Below are positions 24,401 to 34,152 of a DNA stretch of 37,645 nucleotides, piece by piece; the first letter of the stretch is position 1; every line of letters begins with the position of its first letter. Under the pieces are notes generated by a model. It saw only the letters and a program-made list of their open reading frames with translations, had not been told where the DNA came from and searched no databases. The translations under genes and the position numbers were made by a program. Source of the DNA: Ichthyophonus hoferi (taxonomy: Eukaryota > Opisthokonta > Ichthyosporea > Ichthyophonida > Ichthyophonidae); assembly GCA_002751075.1 (NCBI GenBank), contig NAOQ01000012.1:114233-151877 (forward strand), written 5' to 3'.

Positions 24401-27400
24401 CATGCCTAGCATTGTCACATATCATTCGTGGAAATACTAAGGCAAAGCAAATATTTTTGGCCACACAGGTATGTTTTAGTGTTTATAGCTCGCTGATAGA
24501 GCTTGGTGTATATAGCATTGGAGATATGATGTAATATAATATGATATGATATGATTTAATATGTTATATGCTATGTTATAATATAATACAATATGCTATA
24601 TGCTATGATATAATATAATTAGATATGATATAATGTGGTATAATGCTATATGAAATAGGTCTAGTGCACGTATCAATGTACCCTTTAGTTTTAAATGTAC
24701 GGATGACATTCCAGGTTCAAACGGAAAGTGGACCAGTCCCGCTAATGCACAAGCTTGTAAATGCCTTTTCATGCGATGGCATGCAACAGGTATATATACT
24801 CTTCCTATAATTTCTTTCTCCTTCTCTTTCCTTTCTCTTTGTCTCTTTTATTTTATATCTTCGCATGTTCTCTGTTTTTTTATAACTGTTTCCTTATATT
24901 GCTGCCACGAGGTTAAACAATTTTTATCATGTTACTATATCGAATCATATCACTGTTAAATTAAAATTGAAATTTACCAATAAAATATGATGCATTGTCT
25001 TTCAACTCGTGGGCTAAATAGAATCATCCCTCTGCGAGCCTGTTCTGACCCACGACTCAAGACTATCCAATCATTGACCCTTAAAGTGCGAATTTTTAAT
25101 ATAGATACATAATACTATTAGTTATCCGATGCGTTTTAAATAGACTGCTAATTGGCTTCAATGAAATTTAGAAAACTTTAATTGGAAAATGATCCAATAC
25201 ATACGGAATTTTTTATTATTATCTATTATTTTAAGGGCAATAATCATGAGCATTTTTAATATATAAAACCCTAAATAAGAAAATCCAAATAGTTTTGATT
25301 GCTTTCAGAACCTATAAAGGCCAATATATCTATGATTGGATTCAAGAATTGTAGATTAGCTGCTGATCAAATTATATCAATGCTTGGATTAAAATCATAT
25401 TTGATCAACTATGACCTTGACTAATAAATTGACCTCGTCATTATGAGTCAAATCGCAAGAGGTTGACTCCAAACCTTACAACCCTTGCAATCAATTAATA
25501 CTACAATCAGTCACTACGAATTAACAAACTGATTGTAATTAATCAGCAATTAATCAGAGGAGTGCTATATTATTTTTAAATGCTTAAGCTAGCCAATATG
25601 TGACTCTATACTTACTCTAAATTTTCATCTGCCAGGCACGTGTGTGGTGTGGCGAGTTTGTTCTACTATGTACGCTGTGTATGAAGTGTCCTACTGCCAT
25701 ATCCACCTTTCTAGCCATGCCCCCCAATATCCCTTTCCTCATTCAACAATCACAACACGATGGCCAAGGGCCCCATGCACTTACACCTGGTCTCGCTGCA
25801 TTGGTAGGTAGAGGGGGTAGGACGAGTTTAGCTTTAGTAAAGCAATGCTAATGACATCTATGTGTGGATGTATTTATGCATATATATATATATATATATA
25901 TATGTATTTATGTATGTATGCATGCTTCTATATATGTGTGTATGTATGTATGTATGTATGCTTTTTTGTATGTATGTCTGTGTATATGGACCATATTAAA
26001 CTCTTACGTCAGGGGAAGAGAAGGTCTTATTGATTTGATTGGTTTTTCTCATTTTAATTCACGCTAAGTTTTCTTCTCTATGACTTTCTTTACTAATTAC
26101 ATATTTATATTTTTACTCGTTCTATTTCAATATCCACTATGTCAGTTATACATATTCCGATCTTTTGTATCCAACCCACACATGTATATATTTTTATTTA
26201 CATACTGTCATACTATCATGCATACATACATACTATCATTCTATTATAAAAATTATCATACTATCATACTATCATACATACACATACTATCATACTATTA
26301 TACATACTACCATACAAGATCCTAACATATACATATATTGACAGACACGTTCCCCTACAGCTTCTAGGTATTTGCATGCAGTGGACAGACAATGAGAATG
26401 TACAGACTAATAAGAATGCCCTGTTGCACGTCATCCATCGCGTCATCACCACCGAGACCTACATGGACGCCCTCGACTCGCTGATTGGTCAGGATGCATT
26501 CTCGCGTGCACAGCAATTTCATGAAGTATTTTATTGTTGACTTTCTTTTTCCTTCTCCCCCTCTCTCTCTTTGGTTTATTTTGCTTCTGCATTCTGTTTG
26601 CTACATCTATTAATCTTCCTTGTTACACTTGTGTTATGTCTTTTTCTCTTGTAGTTACAAATATATAACTTGTCGATCCAATGAAGTTCTCTGTTTAGTT
26701 AGTAACAATCAATGGAATGCAATATCGTGATATTACCTAGCGATTGCAATTAGCCATCATAAGCTAATGTAAAGTTGTGCAGCGTGTTATAATGTTTTAT
26801 TTTTATTTTTATGTATATTCGTTTGTTTTTTAGAATATAAACTATATTCTATTTACTTATTATATACCATTAATCAATATTAAGTATTATTTAGGTAGCA
26901 TGTATGATAATACAGAAATCATCTGTTAAACCTACATAATAATGATTCAAACTGAGAATTAATTCCTGTATACTACGTGATACTGGCTGTAGTATGTAAT
27001 TAGGTGTAATTGGGGTAATTGTGTGAGCCAATCTAAACAAAAGTTATGACATAGCTAATTGGGCTGAATATTTAGGGCCATCAAATTGATTGAGGTGATT
27101 GCATGCTTCTTGGAAAAAATTGCACTTATCTGCCAATTAATTTATGAAGCTACGATATGACGTTGTTTCTTACCAACCATTCATAAACATTACTGATCAG
27201 TAATTATAATCATTGTAATCAGTAAAAGGTCAACTGATTGGAGACTAAAATCGATGCTTATTCGCCATTGGTTCCTATAAAAAGATAAAAGATATGATAC
27301 TCCATCTTCAAAAAAGAAACTGAAAGCGCGTTTAAACCATACTATAATCCTATCTATATCGGAATATAGTATTAAATACAGCCAATAGTAGTTGGCATTA

Positions 27401-30400
27401 TCTATTGTAATCTCCAATCATATTGTAGTATTATTAATAATACAGATTAAATGTGCAGCCATGAGATTGCATAGTTAATGTAATTATTGAAATTAGTAGT
27501 ATCCAATTTAATGCTAGATCCTATTGCTCTACAGTTGGTAACAGCCAACCCGGACGAGAACTGGTTAGACTTCCCCTTCACTGTATTGGCTAAAAAAGCC
27601 AGGGAAGAGATCAAGAGAACAGAGGCACAGGTCGTATCAGTAAGTGCCCCTCTACCTATCTATATCATGTGTCTATCTCTACTATGAGAGGTAGGTTACT
27701 GTTATCTTCTTGGCAATTTAAGTTGGTAGGACTATTAGCTTTGGCACATAATTTGATTTTAAAAATAATTTGGTATCATATTATTTGAATTCAAAAATTA
27801 TATTTATTTATCAATTTTGAAATGCAGTGGGTTTCCTATGTTTGTTTATTTTAAGATGCAAGTTTCTCTTTTAAACACACTTTCTTTTTTTTTCTCTCTC
27901 TCTCTCTCTTTGCCATACCTCGAGTGTTAACTTAAACTTGGTTTCGCTTCTAACTCAAAGAAAAGCCGTGTTAAGTATGGCTTATTCCATATATGGCATA
28001 CCAGTGTACACTTTTCCTTACTGTACACCATGTATAGTAATGATTAAAGCTGGCTAATCGTATGGCTAATGCATTCTATGAATGACGTAAACATGTAGTC
28101 CTTTCTGCCTTCCATTGAAGACATCCAATGAGCATGCAACCTAAAGGAATATTCAAGTCATTTCATTTGTCCGTGTAATCTAAAAAAAAGCCCAATCAAG
28201 TAGCTCTATAGTCTGAGACCAACCAATTACCCTGAGTCTTACTAATGCTCTAACCAATCAAACAGGCCTCATCCTCTCCCTTGGTTACCCCGGTGAAGGG
28301 AGTGGTTGATCACACAGCTGTCCTTGCCCAGTATCAGGTACGTGTTACATATGTATATATATATGGGTGTGTCTTTATGCCCGGCCTCCTTCCCCTCTTC
28401 TTTACCTCCCTCTACCCTTTTTTGATCACATATATTACATATATTCTGTGCACTCCCTTACTGATTGGCTGGACATTACGAAAAGTTTGAATATGATTAT
28501 GTCAATTCATATTGGGTCAACTGTCATAGCTTTTGCCGTACGGCTTTTAGTATAATCCGTTCTGCTGCCACCTTTTTTTTTTTTTCGTTTTCTCTTAACC
28601 TTCCGAGCCGTAGTAGATAAGTGCTCTATTCCCATGACACACTGCCTACAAACTATATCTCCCTTATAGAATGATATTAAATATCCATCTGAGGACAGTG
28701 TCCTATAGATTGTTGGTAGAAATGTTAGAAGTAGCTGGAGCTAGTAGAGGGATATATATATTGAAGCAAGGCACTGAGTCACATAGCAATAAGAATACAA
28801 CTATCTATTATAAGAAGTACCAACATGCTGAGATATTTAAGGGATAATTTGTCGTACTTAATAAAATCACGTCATATGTACGTGGGAGATGGTATACATT
28901 AAAAACATGTATTTAGTTTGGCTGGCACAATTGATAATAGTAGTATAATATGATATGTTTAAAGCCCAGTTTGCTTTTTATTGCGTATTTTTTTTAACTT
29001 GAGAAAGTGGTGAAATTCACCCAATTAGAAGTGTGCTGCTAATTTTAAAAGGTTAAGAAGTAACAATGATATATTTTTGATTAACTAGTCTGATTATAAT
29101 TAACACACATGCATACCACACAGGGTATCGTACACAACCAGGAGGAAGAGCTAACAAAACTAAGGGAACAGTTGGCGTCAATACAGGTGGGTTAGTGATG
29201 GGCATGTGTATACCGTCATATTAGCGTCATGTCAACTAAAAGTAGCCCAATTAATAAGTTTGATTTGTTAGTAATAATTTGGTTCTCGATCTTTTTTGGT
29301 CTAATGACTCTAATGATCCGTGAGATATAGTGTTCTCTGCTAATATTTATAGATCAAAGCCTACCCAATTATATTTTTATGTGTAGCTGATTCTAAACCA
29401 ATCATAAGCTTCTTATTAGATTACTCAGTGACGAATCGATTTTTTTTAGTTAATGCTCAATGGAAAGGTTGTCTTAAAAATAACTTGAAATATTCTATTA
29501 TATCCGCACAAGGGACCCAATGTATTGTTATAGTGTAGATAAGCAACCATCTAACTCTACTTGGTTTACTTTTTGTTCTTTTTATATGTTTTGGTAATGA
29601 TTTAAAGTTGATGAAAGGGTTTACACGTGTTTGTGCTCTGGATGATTAGATGAATAGTTTAATAGGCCAGTGTAATTGGCCAATAGTCACAGGCATTACC
29701 CGTTTTCATATCACAGTGAGAGTATGTTCAGAGAGGCTAAGAGGGAATGTTTTTGAGTTATAAGAGTAGCTTTATGTTAGTTAGTTGTTTGTTATGCATT
29801 TTAAATGAAGACTGTATTTACTTTCGTTAGAGGCCAAGTGATATATAGAACTTTTATACGTTGCAGTTGATCAAATGGTTTTATTCGCTTGTGTTATGCA
29901 CCAACTAGGTGTCCATGTGATACTTTTATTCTTGGTGCACTTGGTATGGTACGGGGCTGTTTATTAGTAAACTATAACGTTATACTTATTGCTTGGTGTA
30001 ATAACTTTAACTCTGGTTGGAAAAACTGATCCTATTTGGCTGGATATCAGGTCTCCTGCACACCACCTCCGGTAGACACTGCAACTCTGGATGAGGCAGA
30101 CAATATTAGACAGGAGATACAAGGCATACAGGTAGGATGGCAGGATAGGAAGGGGATGGGAGGTTAGTCAGGTTACCTGCTGATTAGTGTTTAGGAGACT
30201 TGTGAAGCCTAGTAAAGAGTAAAGAGAATTAGATCTGATATCTACCAATGATTGCAAAGATTAGTGTTTAATCACTGATCGCTATTATCTTATTCAAAAA
30301 CGGGCAATACGTTTGCTCTTACCCTCTCCCCGTTCTCCCCCTGTAAAAGAACACCAAAGTTCAATAGAAATACAATTGAATTAGAGTGCTAGCTCTTACA

Positions 30401-31455
30401 TCAGGTAAATAGAGGGAAAGGAGGTTTCGATGGAAAGCGTGCATATATGATCGTTTAGGTATAGGATATGTGTTAAAATACTTGTGATCAATCCAGTACA
30501 CCTATGGCAAGAATCTTCTATTCTCACACAAGATTTCTTTTACTTTCTTCTTCTCTTCTTTTTGTTTTGGTTCTAACAATATATATATGTATATATATGC
30601 ATATATACCTACACCCATGCAGTGACTTTCCCTTTATATTCTTTTTATTTGTTTCTATCCCTATCTTTTTCTTTCGCTTCCTTCCTCAGTTGGAGCTCAA
30701 TGATTTAGAGGGACAATTCAAAATACTACAGGCTGAACAGGACGATTTGCTCGTTTTATTGGCTGAACAAGACTCGGGAAAAAAGGTGGGTATCTAAATG
30801 TGTATGTATTTAGTTATCAAAGTGACATGTGGTATGTATCTGTATGTGTAAAATTCGTGAAAGGTTAGACATTAATCTTTTTGTCTGTCTTTATGGCACC
30901 TTCCAAGTTATCTATTTAACTTGGAAATAATAATAATAGCAATGATAACAATGACAGTAATAATACTAATAATAATAATAAACATGGTTCTTTCCCTTTT
31001 TTTTCATTCTTTTTGGCATAATTAGTCGATTATACACAGGTTGCATAGCATGTTAAGGCATGCCAAGGTAAATAATGCCAAGATGGCGTTATTATGGCAC
31101 GTAAGATATATAGGTTAATTTAATCTAGGGGGACCCAAGCCCGCTATGGGTTGCCATAAAATATGATCTGTGCACAGTAGACATGAATAATTGCTGTAAC
31201 CCCTTTGGCTCATTGCTTTTACTTTAGACTAGTAGTTACAGATATATATATATATATAGCTTTAGTTTATGAGCATGATTAAGGCGTAAGCATCCCTATT
31301 TGTACTGAATCGTTAGAATGCGTCTTTGGTTTTTGAAACTGTGTGACAATTGCCCTAGCTATGTTTAACTAATATTGCTCCTTCAGACCTTAAAGGAACG
31401 GCTTAGGGCATTAGGACAAGAGGTATCCGAGGATGAAGATGAAGAGGATGAATGA
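15451..31455 (+). CDS. USO1: USO1/p115 vesicle tethering factor, 21 exons
   Basis: Peripheral Golgi protein that tethers ER-derived vesicles to cis-Golgi membranes, with Rab1, golgins and SNAREs as known partners. Exons: 15451-15618, 17874-17997, 19088-19269, 19686-19744, 20236-20305, 20659-20804, 21579-21702, 21845-22015, 22624-22769, 23336-23393, 24004-24093, 24352-24468, 24715-24789, 25636-25803, 26361-26525, 27535-27639, 28266-28337, 29124-29186, 30051-30131, 30690-30785, 31387-31455. All introns are GT-AG with matching phases. The total is 2349 bases, 782 residues. Family signatures: VDKLCDRVARSTLLEDRRDA (23-42), GVSRLMDLL, VFENAFDRV, SDGGIIVQDC, NQNYFR, LLVLLAEQD (748-756) and an acidic end, SEDEDEEDE (774-782). 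Residues 1-621 form the armadillo-like head, of normal length. The coiled-coil tail is only about 160 residues, against about 300 in the 962-residue human protein. ATG 15451 matches the family N-terminus. Alternative sites: acceptor at 24013 for exon 11, donor at 27630 for exon 16. Confidence 0.95.
18060..18205. repeat. Degenerate AGTATA-type repeats in USO1 intron 2
   Basis: Loose tandem variants of agtata / taataaca units. Similar imperfect TA-rich tandems occur in intron 9 (about 23215-23305) and intron 12 (about 24525-24650, ATGATATA-like). They look like old microsatellites. Confidence 0.55.
18958..19042. repeat. (CATA)n tetranucleotide repeat
   Basis: About 20 units of CATA with a few CATG and CGTA variants, ending about 45 bases before USO1 exon 3. 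The tract gives the + strand long open frames with repeated Tyr-Ile-His, which are artefacts. Confidence 0.85.
25881..25970. repeat. (TA)n followed by (TATG)n repeat
   Basis: A pure TA run (about 25881-25903), then TATG/TGTA units with interruptions to about 25970, in USO1 intron 14 soon after exon 14. Confidence 0.8.
26205..26320. repeat. Imperfect CATACTAT repeat
   Basis: Repeated catactat / catacata units in USO1 intron 14, ending about 40 bases before exon 15. Similar units appear in intron 7 (about 21725-21790). Confidence 0.6.
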
Positions 31456-31502
31456 GAGGAGTACATTTATAAGCATGCACAGATTATAGATGCAGTTGAA
31501 CT

Positions 31503-31508
31503 AATAAA
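31503..31508 (+). promoter_or_regulatory. AATAAA polyadenylation signal of USO1
   Basis: AATAAA 48 bases after the USO1 stop codon, in the right orientation. It suggests a very short 3' untranslated region. Confidence 0.55.
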
Positions 31509-32438
31509 CAAGTTTATACATACATAGACAATATACACAATATGTTTGTATATAGGTACTTACTTATGGGGAAGACTATATGTAACGTGCCCTTTTTTTT
31601 GGTAAAAGCTATTGTTGTCTTTGGGGACGTTGCGTAAATAACATTTTTTTATAGCAAGTTTTTTGATTATCTGGTAATTAATTAGTGCGTAATTGTTAAG
31701 TATTAATAATCTTCAATCAACCTCTATGTTCTGTAGTTATTTTTTGAAAAGGTCACATTATTGGACTGAGCCAGTGGGTGTACTGCCCAGTCCTTTCAGC
31801 ACTACATACAAGCAGCAATAGTTTAACTTGTCTTTATATATATTATATATATACTTGGAATGAGTATGTACATACATATACGAACAAAATATTCAGAGAA
31901 ACTCAATCGGCCTACATGTATGCGCTCATACATATACGCATTGGAGATCTTCTGAGTATGATAATACAGTTGAAAATTTAAGGAGTTCGATTTATATGCA
32001 AGACAACTGTGAATTACAGTTACAAATTTTATTTACTTTGATATACATTGTATACATCTTTCTTTGTATCTGGACCAATAGAATAATGCACTCAAACGTT
32101 TTGTATTTTAGTTAACCATACAAATACACGATTAATTTAGTGATATTTATATACCTATATGCCGTATATATTGTATGTCTCAGGTCGGCCTCTTTTTTAA
32201 AGACAGATATTATGGTGTCGATTGGCCTTAGAGTTATAACATACGTCTTACTGGATTTCTCAAAAAATAAGTACCTTTATTAGATTATTGTACTGATGGG
32301 ATGTAGTCTTGAAGTATATATTTTTACCTCTACATTTGTAAGCTATTTTTGGTCTCCCTTAAAAAGACCAATTAGCGCAGTAGATATAACCACATTTATT
32401 GGATTATAAGCTAATCAAACATTTTTTTATCTCAATAG
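31509..32438. other. Region between USO1 and an orphan terminal exon
   Basis: AT-rich. If the exon at 32439-32564 belongs to a separate gene, its earlier exons should be here, but I find no convincing one. The 67-residue frame at 31778-31981 runs through TATA-rich text and looks like chance. Confidence 0.35.
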
Positions 32439-32564
32439 GAACTAGATAATACAAAGGCATGCAATACTAAAGATAAAACAATTCGGATGGATCTAAAGTC
32501 ATATAAGCTAGCATTTAAAGCACGGATGGGCAAACGACCTGCTAGTATGGGATTTTCATTTTAG
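32439..32564 (+). CDS. Orphan terminal exon, 41 residues
   Basis: This frame follows a strong acceptor (attttttatctcaatag) and ends at TAG 32562-32564. The 41 residues are highly charged, with landmarks ELDNTKACNTKDK, IRMDLKSYKLAFKARMGKRP and the end SMGFSF. The pattern K/R..L..Y...F....GRxP resembles short helical motifs known in FAM13 and similar proteins. That is a loose resemblance, not an assignment. The composition is protein-like, unlike the TA-rich chance frames around it. It enters in phase 0, the same phase as the end of USO1 exon 20 (30785), so it could be an alternative last exon of USO1, or the end of a small separate gene whose first exons I could not find. It has no start codon of its own near the acceptor. 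Confidence 0.5.
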   Translation, partial: ELDNTKACNTKDKTIRMDLKSYKLAFKARMGKRPASMGFSF

Positions 32565-34071
32565 AAATTTACGAGGTTTCTTATAACTATTAATTTTCAT
32601 GCTGTTTTGTAAACTAAAAACTGCCAAGACAAAGCGAGATAGTAGTTGACAAAGTAAATGCTTAGTTAAGTGTTGTCCGTGTGTTTTAAAAATTACTTGC
32701 TGTATTAGTCATGACTAGTATACAATACTGTTGCCATTTACGCTATATATTTTTTAAATTCATTTATCAATTACTGTGATAGGTGCTTATTGTGAAGATG
32801 TCTTATCCAATGTAATGCTTTAGATCTAAAATTCTCTGTAGCCATAGTGGTCAGGATACCAATGCATGATATTCTGTATTATTACTGGATTTGTAATAAA
32901 CAGATAACCGTTTAATTGCTAAAGGTATATATTATATGCGTGCTAATTAAATAGTGAATCCTCTATAATATAGGCGTGTTCTAAAACTCGCACCAACACA
33001 ATACTTAATATATGACATTACTTTACCACCATACCCTTTGAAATTGAATATTTAAATATATATATAAAGATGTTACAAATCTTTTTAAATTTCAAAATGG
33101 TTGGGTAAATCACTTGCAAGTCAAAGAAGACTCGCAAATTATTTTCCAAAAAAAAAAATCACGAAATAAATTCAACATTGACAAATCTCCACATTCGTTT
33201 ATTTAACACTGTATTTATATATTTTGTTCATAGATATTTCAATTATATTCGAAAGTAAACGCCGTATAAAAGAAAATTTATAAATAATGGTCTCCACAAA
33301 CTAAAACAATATTTAGCCCTCTAAAGGTATAGCTAGATAAGTGAGTGCCTAACAGTTTTCGAGGTAATTTTATGTGCTGAAAATGTATTTAAAAGAAACA
33401 ATTAAGACATATACAGTTCAAAAAAAGATAAATCGTATGAATGAATCAGAGATGGTTTAAATCATAATTAGTATTAGAATTAGAACTATGATATGGACCG
33501 ATACATATATTTAAGGTAAAACCATTTTTTATTTAAGAGACTAAAAGGACACATTGCTTCCCATTTAATGTGAACTCTTTTGTAGGTGGATAGGAGTTGA
33601 ACTATCTTGAGATAGTGTTGCATTATTACTTGTATATCCACTTAGCAGCCAGTGCTAGGATCTAATATCAAGTGCTGCAAAGGTGGGTAATTGGAAACAT
33701 ATATATTGTACTAGATGCATGAAAAAATAATCAATGATTAAAATTAAAGCAACATGATCAATATGATTAATTCCAACAACATCTCATGTGTGAATTTTTG
33801 CCTACCTATTTTCAGCCATGAGGAGCTGTTAACTAGAGTTATTCCTAATGATGCGATTGCAATGAATACCACATTTAAGTTCCAAAAATTAGTAAATAAA
33901 GAAAATTAATAATTTTTATTTAAATATATACTATTGCATTAGATAAAACCCTCGGGTTTAATCTGCTTATATCATTACTCTTCAATTTAAATAAGAAATG
34001 TATAAATAAATACAAAAGAGCTGAATGATAGTAATTATATAGATAACAACGTTATTAATTTTAGTAAGAAT
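32565..34071. other. Intergenic, nothing recognised
   Basis: AT-rich DNA with poly-A and poly-T runs (for example 33149-33159) and no coding signal by eye. Confidence 0.4.
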
Positions 34072-34143
34072 GACTCCGTGGCGCAACGGTAGCGCGTTCG
34101 ACTCCAGATCGAAAGGCTGCGTGTTCAAATCACGTCGGGGTCA
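34072..34143 (+). tRNA. tRNA-Trp (anticodon CCA)
   Basis: This 72-base cloverleaf is complete. The acceptor stem GACTCCG pairs with CGGGGTC (one T-G pair), followed by discriminator A at 34143. The D stem is GCGC/GCGC around AACGGTA. The anticodon stem TTCGA/TCGAA encloses loop CTCCAGA, with anticodon CCA. The T stem is GCGTG/CACGT (one G-T pair) with loop TTCAAAT. An A box (TGGCGCAACGG) and B box (GTTCAAATC) are present, and there is no intron. CCA reads UGG tryptophan codons. No CCA tail is encoded, as is usual in eukaryotes. It looks functional. Confidence 0.96.
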
Positions 34144-34148
34144 ATATC

Positions 34149-34152
34149 TTTT
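34149..34152 (+). terminator. Pol III T-run terminator
   Basis: TTTT begins six bases after the tRNA-Trp gene, the usual RNA polymerase III stop. Confidence 0.7.

Noticed and set aside
26080-26325. Tyr/Ile-rich + strand frame
   Set aside because: Caused by CATACTAT-type repeats in USO1 intron 14.
28678-28710. Possible short terminal exon of USO1 after an acceptor near 28670
   Set aside because: It would encode about 12 residues to a stop with no family resemblance; exons on both sides give the known C-terminus.
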